Positions 27,815 through 35,353 of a DNA stretch of 64,000 nucleotides are shown here, piece after piece. This DNA is from Demequina maris. GTDB lineage: Bacteria > Actinomycetota > Actinomycetes > Actinomycetales > Demequinaceae. The notes under the pieces are model-generated. The model had not been told where the DNA came from and ran no database searches. It saw only the letters and a program-made list of their open reading frames with translations. Position 1 is the stretch's first letter; each line of letters starts with the position of its first letter. Position numbers and translations under genes: made by a program. The stretch covers positions 124,001-188,000 of the forward strand of contig NZ_BBLX01000006.1 in the NCBI RefSeq assembly GCF_000971155.1. The letters run 5' to 3'.

Positions 27815-28847
27815 GGGACTTCTCCCTCTCCTTCGCGAGCCTGCGTTCCTGTCGGGTGGCGGCGAACCGGTCGAGGACGATCGCGCCGATGATGAGCGCG
27901 CCGACCACCGCCTGCTGCCAGAAGTCCTGGACGCCCAGCACGGGCAGCGCGCGGTTGATGGTCATGAGCAGGAACGCGCCGATCGCGGCGCCGAAGACCG
28001 TGCCGCTGCCGCCGAAGATGGCGACACCGCCGATCACGGCGGCACCGACGGCCTGCAGCTCGTAGCCGGATCCCACCTGGGAGTTCACCGTGCCGTAGCG
28101 CGCGGCGTAGAGGACGCCGGCGAGCCCGGCGAGCGCTCCCGACACCATGAACGCGGTGATGAGGCGGCGCCGCACCTGGAGGCCGTAGAGGATCGCGGCG
28201 TCGGGGTCCGAGCCCATCGCGTAGTACTCGCGACCGGCCCGCTGGGTGGACATGTACCAGCCCGCCGCGACCAGCACCACGAGCGCGATGATCGTGATGA
28301 CCGGGATCCTCCACACGGCGCTCGTGCCGAGGTCGAGGAAGCCGCGGGGCATGTCCGAGGCGTTGATGCGGTCGGAGCCGGTCCACATGACGTTGATGCC
28401 GCGGAACGCGTACAGGGTTCCGAGCGTGACCACGAGGCTCGGCACCTTCGCGTAGGCCACCACGAGTCCGTTGATGAGGCCCAGCAGGCCGCCGAACACG
28501 AGCCCGATGAGGAACACCGCGGGCCACGGGATCCACGGCATCTCGACGAAGACCGTGCCGACCAGGTACGCGGTGAGCCCCATCACCGATCCGACCGAGA
28601 GGTCGACGTTGCGGGTGATGATGACCATCGCCTGGCCGACGGCGAGGAGCATCAGGAGCGACGGCGTCAGGAGCAGGTCCCGGAAGCCGTCGTTCGAGAA
28701 CAGGAAGTTCGGGTTCTTGATGGTGGTCGCGACCACCACGAGCACGAAGGCGGCGAGCACGCCCACCTCGCGCTGCTTGAGCAGGTCGAGGGCGCGCGAG
28801 CCGAGCCCGCGCTGGGCGACGCTGTCGCGGACGTCGGTGAGGGTCAT
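27807..28847 (-). CDS. rhaP: Rhamnose ABC importer permease 1
   Basis: 346 residues, a CUT2 permease with VIITRNVDLSVGSVMGLTA, VAYAKVPSLVVTLGTLYAFRG truncated here to its core, and IGGVAIFGGSGTVFGAA. About ten transmembrane helices. Its ATG overlaps the ATPase stop by 4 bases (28844-28847). Together with the permease at 26729 it forms the rhamnose channel. Confidence 0.88.
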   Translation of the reverse strand: MTLTDVRDSVAQRGLGSRALDLLKQREVGVLAAFVLVVVATTIKNPNFLFSNDGFRDLLLTPSLLMLLAVGQAMVIITRNVDLSVGSVMGLTAYLVGTVFVEMPWIPWPAVFLIGLVFGGLLGLINGLVVAYAKVPSLVVTLGTLYAFRGINVMWTGSDRINASDMPRGFLDLGTSAVWRIPVITIIALVVLVAAGWYMSTQRAGREYYAMGSDPDAAILYGLQVRRRLITAFMVSGALAGLAGVLYAARYGTVNSQVGSGYELQAVGAAVIGGVAIFGGSGTVFGAAIGAFLLMTINRALPVLGVQDFWQQAVVGALIIGAIVLDRFAATRQERRLAKEREKSHG

Positions 28848-30385
28848 CGCGTCTCCTCCAGGCTGTGCGTCGCGGCGTGCATGACCGCCTCCGGCGTGGC
28901 CTCCTCGCGGGTGAGGTTCGCGGTGATCCGCCCCTCGTGGACCACGAGCACGCGGTCCGCCATGCCGAGCACCTCGGGCAGCTCGGAGGAGATCATGAGG
29001 ATGGCGAGGCCCTGGCCGGCGAGATCGGAGAGCAGGCGGTGCACCTCGGACTTGGTGCCGACGTCGATGCCTCGGGTCGGCTCGTCGACGATGAGCACGC
29101 TGGGCTCCGTGGCGAGCCACTTCGCGATGACGACCTTCTGCTGGTTGCCGCCGGAGAGCGTGCCGGCGAGCGTGTCGAGCGAGGGTGCTCGCACCTCGAA
29201 GCGCGCCGCCCATTCGCGCGCCGAGGCGTTCTCGGCGGCGTTGGTGAGCACGCCGAACCGGGTGAGGCGGTCGCGGATCGTGAGGGTGACGTTCCGGGCG
29301 ATCCCCGAGTCGAGCACGGCGCCCTGGCGCCGGCGGTCCTCGGGGATGAGGGCGAGGCCGCGGCTCATGGCCTTGGTCGGGTCGCCGCCGGGGAGGGGCT
29401 TGCCCGCGACCGTCACGGTGCCCGAGTCGTACGGGTCGACGCCGAAGGCCGCGCGGGCGATCTCCGAGCGGCCAGCGCCCACGAGTCCCGCAAGCGCGAC
29501 GATCTCGCCCGCGCGCACCTCGAAGCTGACGTCGTGGAACACGCCCGTGCGGGTGAGGCCCTCGACCTTGAGCAGCACGTCGCCCACGGGCGCGACCACC
29601 TTGGGGAACAGGTCCGTCACGTCGCGGCCGACCATCTGGCGCACGAGCTGGTCCACCGTGGTGTCGGCGATGGCGCTGGTCGAGATGTACTCGCCGTCGC
29701 GCATGACCGTGACGGTGTCGCACAGGTCGAAGACCTCGTCGAAGCGGTGGGAGATGAAGAGGATCGCGCGCCCCTCGTCGCGCAGCGCCCGGGCGACGCT
29801 GAAGAGCCGCTCGACCTCGACGCCCGAGAGGGCGGCGGTCGGCTCGTCCATGACGAGCACCTTCGCGTCGAGCGACATCGCCTTGGCGATCTCGACGAGC
29901 TGCTGGTCGGCGATCGACAGGCCGCGCGTGGGGCGGTCGGGGTCGACATGCACGCCCAGCTGCTCGAAGAGCGACACCACCTCGTCGCGCATCGCCTTCT
30001 TGTCGATGCGCCCGAACGACATCGTGGGCTGGCGGCCCATGAACACGTTCTCGGTGACGCTCAGGTCCGGGAAGAGCGTGGGCTCCTGGTAGATCACCGC
30101 GATTCCGGCGTCCTTGGACTCGGCTGTCGTGGTGAAGTCGACGGGCTCGCCGAGGTACTCGAACGTGCCCGCGTCTCGTTGGTACAGGCCCGCGATGATC
30201 TTCACCAGCGTCGACTTGCCGGCACCGTTCTCGCCGATGAGGGCGTGGACGGAGCCGGGCCTCAGGGTGAGGCTGCCGGAACGGAGGGCGACCACGGGGC
30301 CGAAGGACTTGGCCACGCCGTCGAGCACGAGCGTGGGTGCCGCCGGGGATGCGGCTGGGGGAGCTGTCATCGTCGACCTATCCAC
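28844..30385 (-). CDS. rhaT: Rhamnose ABC importer, tandem ATPase
   Basis: 513 residues with two ABC domains. Domain 1 has Walker A GENGAGKST, Walker B VLVMDEP and an atypical signature (LSIADQQ). Domain 2 has signature LSGGNQQ and Walker B VLIVDEP, but its Walker A region is degenerate (GLVGAGRSE), as usual in CUT2 ATPases. It powers the two permeases downstream. A GTG at 30385 with GAGGA upstream is the likely start; ATG 30370 is an alternative. The promoter at 30407-30458 carries an ACGA-centred LacI operator. Confidence 0.9.
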   Translation of the reverse strand: MDRSTMTAPPAASPAAPTLVLDGVAKSFGPVVALRSGSLTLRPGSVHALIGENGAGKSTLVKIIAGLYQRDAGTFEYLGEPVDFTTTAESKDAGIAVIYQEPTLFPDLSVTENVFMGRQPTMSFGRIDKKAMRDEVVSLFEQLGVHVDPDRPTRGLSIADQQLVEIAKAMSLDAKVLVMDEPTAALSGVEVERLFSVARALRDEGRAILFISHRFDEVFDLCDTVTVMRDGEYISTSAIADTTVDQLVRQMVGRDVTDLFPKVVAPVGDVLLKVEGLTRTGVFHDVSFEVRAGEIVALAGLVGAGRSEIARAAFGVDPYDSGTVTVAGKPLPGGDPTKAMSRGLALIPEDRRRQGAVLDSGIARNVTLTIRDRLTRFGVLTNAAENASAREWAARFEVRAPSLDTLAGTLSGGNQQKVVIAKWLATEPSVLIVDEPTRGIDVGTKSEVHRLLSDLAGQGLAILMISSELPEVLGMADRVLVVHEGRITANLTREEATPEAVMHAATHSLEETR

Positions 30386-30406
30386 TCATCCTCGTCTCAC
30401 ACCAGC

Positions 30407-30458
30407 GTGAAACGATTCATATATGTGCGAACCTAATGTCCGGTTCGGGAGGTGTCAA
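30407..30458 (-). promoter_or_regulatory. Promoter and LacI operator of the rhamnose ABC operon
   Basis: On the minus strand TTGACA (30458-30453), a 17-base spacer and TAGGTT (30435-30430). GTGAAACGATTCAT (30407-30420) follows, matching the operator consensus at 12 of 14 bases. Confidence 0.85.
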
Positions 30459-30613
30459 CGAAGTCGTGTCTCGAACGCGTAACGATGTGCCGAAACGTGA
30501 CCTCCGTCCCTGGTGCGCCGGCGCGGACTCCCACCCAACGCGCCGCGCTTCCCGTCGTGCTTGGAAGGTTTCAGTATCCTGACGGGACCATCCGTATCGA
30601 CGAGGAGGCCGGA

Positions 30614-31627
30614 ATGTCGGTGAGCGTGCGCGAGGTCGCCGCTCGGGCGGGCGTGTCCGTGGGCACCGTGTCGAACGTGCTCAATCGGCCCGACCAGGTC
30701 AAGGCCGAGACGGTCGAGCGTGTCCGTGCCGCCATCGAGGAGCTCGGATATGTGCCGAACGCCGCCGCGCGCCAGCTGCGCGCCGGCCGTAGCCAGAGCC
30801 TCGCGCTGCTGGTGCTCGATGTCGGCAACCCGTTCTTCACGGACGTCGCGCGAGGCGCCGAGGCGCGCGCGGCGAAGGAGGGCCTCACCGTCCTGCTCGC
30901 CAACTCCGACGAGTCGTCGGAGCGCGAGGCCAGCCACCTCGACGTCTTCGAGCGTCAGCGTGTGAGCGGCATCCTCGTCTCCCCGGTCGAGGGCGACTTC
31001 ACGCGGCTCGAGGAGATCCGCAAGCACGGCATCCCCGTGGTGCTGGTCGACCGGGGCGCCGACCAGGCCCGGTTCGCGTCCGTATCCGTCGATGACGTCG
31101 CCGGCGGCGCGCTCGCCGCGCGCCACCTGCTCGAGCAGGGGAGGAGGCGGCTGGCGTTCGTGGGCGGCCCCCTGCGCATCGGCCAGGTGGCCGACCGCTT
31201 CGCGGGCGCCTCGGCCGCGGTCGCGGAGCACGGATCGGCCACCCTGCAGCTCTTCGGCACCGACGAGATGTCGCTCGACGAGGGGCGTCGCGTGGGCGAG
31301 GCGCTGCGCCCGCTCATCAGGGACACAGGCATCGACGGCATCGTCGCGGCCAACGACCTGCTCGCGATCGGGGTCGAGCGCGCGCTGCTGTTCGGCCCGG
31401 ACCCGATCCGTGTCCCCGACGAGGTCGCGCTGGTCGGCTACGACGACATCTCGTTCGCCGCATCGGCCGTCGTGCCGATCTCCTCGATCCGGCAGCCTCG
31501 CGAGCTGATCGGCGCCACCGCGGTCGAGCTGCTGCTCGAGGAGGCCTCGCGCGCCAAGGGCGACGCGCCGCGGCACGTGGTCTACGCGCCCGAGCTCGTG
31601 GTGCGGGAGTCGAGCGTCTCGGGCTAG
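30614..31627 (+). CDS. LacI-family repressor 2 (rhamnose regulon candidate)
   Basis: 337 residues. The helix-turn-helix is at residues 4-24 (VREVAARAGVSVGTVSNVLN), followed by an effector domain with LLVLDVGNPFFTDVARGAEA and VGYDDISFAASAV. It is divergent from the rhamnose ABC operon, and the ACGA-centred operator at 30407 lies between them. That position makes it the likely regulator of the ACGA-type sites (8249, 25523, 30407), with rhamnose or a pathway intermediate as effector. AGGAGG at 30603-30608 fixes the start; a longer frame from 30452 has no support. Its end overlaps the convergent LacI gene by 4 bases. Confidence 0.9.
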   Translation: MSVSVREVAARAGVSVGTVSNVLNRPDQVKAETVERVRAAIEELGYVPNAAARQLRAGRSQSLALLVLDVGNPFFTDVARGAEARAAKEGLTVLLANSDESSEREASHLDVFERQRVSGILVSPVEGDFTRLEEIRKHGIPVVLVDRGADQARFASVSVDDVAGGALAARHLLEQGRRRLAFVGGPLRIGQVADRFAGASAAVAEHGSATLQLFGTDEMSLDEGRRVGEALRPLIRDTGIDGIVAANDLLAIGVERALLFGPDPIRVPDEVALVGYDDISFAASAVVPISSIRQPRELIGATAVELLLEEASRAKGDAPRHVVYAPELVVRESSVSG

Positions 31628-32619
31628 GCCGCCGGGCCGGTCGAGCCGCGCACGATGAGCCGCGGCTCGAGCGTGACCTCCGCCACCTCGCGGTCGCCGT
31701 CGATCCGTGCGCGGAGCAGCCGCATCGCCTCGCGTCCCATCGCCTCGCGCGGCTGCTCGACGGTGGTGAGCGCGGGGCGCATCAGCCGGCCGAACTCCGC
31801 GTTGTCGTAGCCCACCACGCTCAGGTCTCCGGGCACGTCGAAGCCCCGCTCGAGGGCGTCGGAGAGGGCCGTCGTCGCGATCCGGTCGTTGCCGGCGAAG
31901 CACGCGGTCGGGCCCCCGGGGCGGCCTACGAGATCGAGGAGCCGTGCGGTGCCCTCGGCCGCGTCGATGACGACGGGGTCGAGGCCGGCGTCGCGCATGG
32001 TCTCCTCGAAGCTGGAGCGGCGCGCCGTGGCGGCCGCGCGGCGGGATGAGGCGATGTGGGTGATCCGCCGGTGGCCGATGTCGAGCAGGTGGGCGACGGC
32101 GGCCTGCGCGCCATGCTCGTCGTTGTTGCGGACCACGCTGACGCGCCGCGGCGGCGCGAACGGCCGTCCGACCATCACGACCGGCCGGCGGGCCGCCGCG
32201 CGGTCGAGGGTCTCGGCGTCGAGCATGGCGGAGACGACCACGACGCCGTCGACGCCGAGGTCGAGGATCTCGTCGAGGCGGCGCTCGAGCACCTCCGCCG
32301 AGCCACGGCCGTGGCCGATGATCGTGCCGAGCCCCGTCGCCTCGGCGTCCGCCTCGATGCCGGCTGCGACGTCCGCGAAGTAGGGGTTCGCGAGGTCGCT
32401 CACCAGCATGCCCACCATCTGCGTGCGGCCGCGCGCAAGCCCGCGTGCCAGGGCGTTCGAGTGGTAGCCGAGCTCGGTCGCGACGTCGAGGATGCGCGTG
32501 CGGGTCGCGTCGGACACGCCTGCGTCCCCCCGGATCGCGAGCGACACGAGCGACTTCGAGACGCCCGCGGCGCGGGCGACGTCGACGATGGTCGGCGCGG
32601 GTCGTGGGGGCGAGGTCAC
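31624..32619 (-). CDS. LacI-family repressor 3
   Basis: 331 residues. The helix-turn-helix TIVDVARAAGVSKSLVSLAI differs clearly from the two rhamnose-region repressors, so a different operator is expected. The effector domain has GMLVSDLANPYFADVAAGIE and VVGYDNAEFGRL. It is convergent with and overlaps the previous LacI gene. The GTG start at 32619 is preceded by TAGAAC with 6 bases between, and a GTTCT-agc-AGAAC palindrome covers that element, which points to autorepression. Its targets are not evident. Confidence 0.88.
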   Translation of the reverse strand: MTSPPRPAPTIVDVARAAGVSKSLVSLAIRGDAGVSDATRTRILDVATELGYHSNALARGLARGRTQMVGMLVSDLANPYFADVAAGIEADAEATGLGTIIGHGRGSAEVLERRLDEILDLGVDGVVVVSAMLDAETLDRAAARRPVVMVGRPFAPPRRVSVVRNNDEHGAQAAVAHLLDIGHRRITHIASSRRAAATARRSSFEETMRDAGLDPVVIDAAEGTARLLDLVGRPGGPTACFAGNDRIATTALSDALERGFDVPGDLSVVGYDNAEFGRLMRPALTTVEQPREAMGREAMRLLRARIDGDREVAEVTLEPRLIVRGSTGPAA

Positions 32620-32625
32620 CCTGCA

Positions 32626-32638
32626 GTTCTAGCAGAAC
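32626..32638 (-). promoter_or_regulatory. Palindrome over the -10 of LacI repressor 3
   Basis: GTTCT (32626-32630) and AGAAC (32634-32638) with a 3-base centre. The minus-strand TAGAAC inside it (32631-32626) is 6 bases before the GTG, so it may be both a leaderless -10 and an operator. Confidence 0.35.
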
Positions 32639-32698
32639 GTCAGGTGAACGACGGGCGAACTTACGGGAACGGATCGGTGCCCGCCTGGAACGCTCCAG

Positions 32699-32704
32699 TA
32701 GCGT
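32699..32704 (+). promoter_or_regulatory. -10 element of a probable leaderless promoter (tandem HAD gene)
   Basis: TAGCGT lies 7 bases before the GTG at 32712. Confidence 0.4.
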
Positions 32705-32711
32705 CCAGGAC

Positions 32712-34349
32712 GTGACCTCATCCACCCTCTCCACCCCGGCCCCCAGGACCGTCGCCTCGGCCGCCCGCATGCCCCGGCCCCGCGCCCTGCTGCTCGACTT
32801 CGGCGGGGTGGTGATCACCACCGCGAAGCGCGCGCACGGCCTCGACGACGCCGCCGCGCACGTTGCCGCGATGCTCGAGCGCGGGCTCGTCCCGGTGCCC
32901 GTCGACGAGGTGCGCGCCAACCTCTCCGCGGGCCTCACCGCCCTCACGCACTGGAAGCACGCCGCGAGCCGCCGCCGTGAGCCCCGCGAGCTGACCCATC
33001 GTGAGATCGTGGGCGACTTCCTCGCCGCCGAGCTGCCCGAGCGCGCCCGGGCGCTCCTCATCGCGGAGGCCTCGGAGCTGCTCGACGCACTCCAGACGCT
33101 CATCACCGACCACCGCCTGCGCCCCGGCATCCGCCGCCTGCTCCAGGTCGCGCGCAGCCGCGCGATCCCGGTGGGCATCGTCTCCAACGCGCACTCGGGC
33201 CGCAGCCACCGCCGCATCCTCGCGGAGCTCGGGGTGATCGACTCCTTCGCGGTGCAGGTGTACTCCGACGAGGTCGGGATGCGGAAGCCCAACCCCCGCA
33301 TCCTCGAGCTCGCGGCCGCCGCGACGGGCGTCGCGCCGGCCGACTGCTGGTACGTGGGAGACACCCTCGACCGCGATGTGGTCGCCGCGCGGCGCGCCGG
33401 CATCGGAGCCGCGATCGTCACCCGCGACAAGCACACCGACCATCCGCCGTTCGCGGTGGCGCAGCGGCCCGACGCGGTGTTCGACACTCCCGCCGAGCTG
33501 GCCGACGCCTTCGAGGCCGCCCTCGCCGCACGTGCGGACGATGCGGGAGCGACGGCCGCCGCATCGTCCCGCGGGGACGCGCCGCGCAGGGGCGCCCTGC
33601 TGATCGACCACGGCGGTGTGATCTCAGCCTCGCACCCCGACGTCGACGCGCTGCTGTCCCTCGGGGACCACGTCGCGCGGCTGCTGTCGACCGCGGAGGC
33701 GCCCCTCACGGCGGACGCGGCCGTGGCGATGATCCGGGGCGCGCGCGAGCGCCGGGCGGAGCGCAAGGACGGCTCGCTCGCGGAGACGACGCCCTTCGAG
33801 TTCTGGGTCGAGTGCTTCGGTGCCGACCTCGACGACCGCGCTCGGGCCATCCTCACCGCCGAGGCCGTCGACCTCATGCACCGCTACGGCCGTGCGAAGA
33901 GCCGCCGCACCCTGCGCGCGGGCGTCGCCGAGGCGATGCAGCTCGCGCGGGCGATGGGCATGCCGATCGTGGTCGTCTCCAACACCCTGTCCGGACGAGC
34001 GGTGCGCGACGCGTGCGCGGCGCACGGGCTCGCGACGCTCATCGGCGCATACGTCTGCTCCGACGAGCACGGCATGCGGAAGCCGCACGCCGGGATCGTC
34101 CAGGAGGCGCTCCGGATAGCCGACGCGGACCCCGCGTCCTCCTGGTTCTACGGCGACAAGCCCCACGCTGACGCCGAGGCCGCGCTCGCGGCCGGCATCG
34201 GCCGCCGCGTCATGGTGCGCGGCGGGGCCGTCGTCGACGACGTGCTCGACTCCGCGTTGGCCGCCGGCATGGCGACCGACGTGGTGGACGACGCGAACGG
34301 CCTGCTCGCGCTCCTGCGACAGGCCAGCCCGACCCCTGCAGTCTCCTGA
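32712..34349 (+). CDS. Tandem HAD-domain hydrolase (two fused phosphatase domains)
   Basis: 545 residues made of two complete HAD-like domains of ~265 residues. Domain 1 has nucleophile Asp29 in LLLDFGGVVIT, IVSNAHSGRS (motif II), GMRKPNPRIL (motif III Lys) and WYVGDTLDRDV (motif IV). Domain 2 repeats them: Asp299 in LLIDHGGVIS, VVSNTLSGRA, GMRKPHAGIV and WFYGDKPHADA. In both, the usual second Asp of motif I is replaced by Gly, so phosphatase chemistry may be modified. The two halves are diverged, so the fusion is not recent. It ends 29 bases before the ECF S-component gene, suggesting it dephosphorylates or processes the imported compound. The start could also be ATG 32769. Confidence 0.8.
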   Translation: MTSSTLSTPAPRTVASAARMPRPRALLLDFGGVVITTAKRAHGLDDAAAHVAAMLERGLVPVPVDEVRANLSAGLTALTHWKHAASRRREPRELTHREIVGDFLAAELPERARALLIAEASELLDALQTLITDHRLRPGIRRLLQVARSRAIPVGIVSNAHSGRSHRRILAELGVIDSFAVQVYSDEVGMRKPNPRILELAAAATGVAPADCWYVGDTLDRDVVAARRAGIGAAIVTRDKHTDHPPFAVAQRPDAVFDTPAELADAFEAALAARADDAGATAAASSRGDAPRRGALLIDHGGVISASHPDVDALLSLGDHVARLLSTAEAPLTADAAVAMIRGARERRAERKDGSLAETTPFEFWVECFGADLDDRARAILTAEAVDLMHRYGRAKSRRTLRAGVAEAMQLARAMGMPIVVVSNTLSGRAVRDACAAHGLATLIGAYVCSDEHGMRKPHAGIVQEALRIADADPASSWFYGDKPHADAEAALAAGIGRRVMVRGGAVVDDVLDSALAAGMATDVVDDANGLLALLRQASPTPAVS

Positions 34350-34378
34350 CACCACCCGTTCCGATGGAGGAGCTCCTC

Positions 34379-35287
34379 ATGTCCCAGACCACCGCCCCCG
34401 ACGAGCGCACCGGCAGGCTGCGCGGCACCGTCGCCGGCCTGCCGCGCGACCTCACCGGCTCGCAGAAGCTCATGGTCTTCGTGCTCTCGATGGCGCTCTC
34501 GGGCGTCGCGAACCTCGTGCTCGAGATCATCCCCGACGTCACGATCGGCCCGGTCGACGTCTCCGTCAGCTACTTCGTCTTCGTGCCGCTCGCGCTCGTC
34601 GCGCTTCTCAACCCGTTCTGGGCCGCGCTCGGCGCCCCGATCGGCGAGGTGATCTTCGTCGACCTGCTCATGGGCGACTTCTCCGGCCTCGCCGAGATCG
34701 AGGGCATCATCCAGATGTTCCTCGCGCTGTACATCGCGGGCTCGCTCGTGCGGAACCCGCGCAACCGGATGCAGATCGCCATCGCCGCCGTCACCGTCGT
34801 GGTGATCGACAAGGCGCTGTCCGCGATCGTCGACCTGTCCAAGGTGTGGATCGGCGTCGAGGACGCCGAGTTCGTCGAGGGCCTGCCCGAGTCGATCCTG
34901 CTCCTCGAGGGCATCGGCTACGCCGTGGACATCCTCATGAGCGGTGTGCTGTTCGGCGTGATCCCCGCGATCTGGCTGATCCCGGCTTTGCACGGCCGCA
35001 TCGAGCCGCTGCTGGGCATGCGTCCGCGCGTGCCGGGCGAGCCCATCCAGGGCTCGGCGCCCCGGAACGGCCTGTTCGTCGGCGTCGCGGTGGCGCTCAG
35101 CGTCGCGTCCTTCTTCTTCGCCTTCCTCGAGGCCTGGGACATCGAGCTAGGCGTGTTCGAGCCCGAGTGGCTCGACACGTACGGTCCCGGCTTCATCTGG
35201 GTCGGCGTCGGCGCGGCGGCGATCGCCTTCCTCGTGGGCGTGGCGCTGGCGCGCGCGGCCCGCGGCAAGTCCGACGACGAGAACTGA
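34379..35287 (+). CDS. ECF importer substrate-binding (S) membrane component, unknown substrate
   Basis: 302 residues with about six to seven transmembrane helices (QKLMVFVLSMALSGVANLVL, FVFVPLALVALLNPFWAALG). It precedes a fused A-A' ATPase and an EcfT-like gene, so it takes the position of the S-component. It is longer than typical S-components (about 180-220 residues) and has an acidic external loop (EFVEGLPESILLLEGIGY). ATG 34379 was chosen because GGAGGAG lies at 34366-34372; an ATG at 34364 overlaps that site. No vitamin-binding signature is recognisable. A strong hairpin (35293-35326) separates it from the ATPase gene. Confidence 0.7.
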   Translation: MSQTTAPDERTGRLRGTVAGLPRDLTGSQKLMVFVLSMALSGVANLVLEIIPDVTIGPVDVSVSYFVFVPLALVALLNPFWAALGAPIGEVIFVDLLMGDFSGLAEIEGIIQMFLALYIAGSLVRNPRNRMQIAIAAVTVVVIDKALSAIVDLSKVWIGVEDAEFVEGLPESILLLEGIGYAVDILMSGVLFGVIPAIWLIPALHGRIEPLLGMRPRVPGEPIQGSAPRNGLFVGVAVALSVASFFFAFLEAWDIELGVFEPEWLDTYGPGFIWVGVGAAAIAFLVGVALARAARGKSDDEN

Positions 35288-35292
35288 ACAAC

Positions 35293-35326
35293 GGTCCGGG
35301 CAGGGGCGCACGCCCCGGCCCGGACC
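35293..35326 (+). terminator. Strong hairpin between S-component and ATPase genes
   Basis: GGTCCGGGC (35293-35301) pairs with 35318-35326, and inside it GGGGC pairs with GCCCC. It lies within the ECF operon without a T-run, so it could attenuate transcription or stabilise the upstream message. Confidence 0.55.
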
Positions 35327-35353
35327 CACCTCATCGAGAAAGCAGCACCCCGC

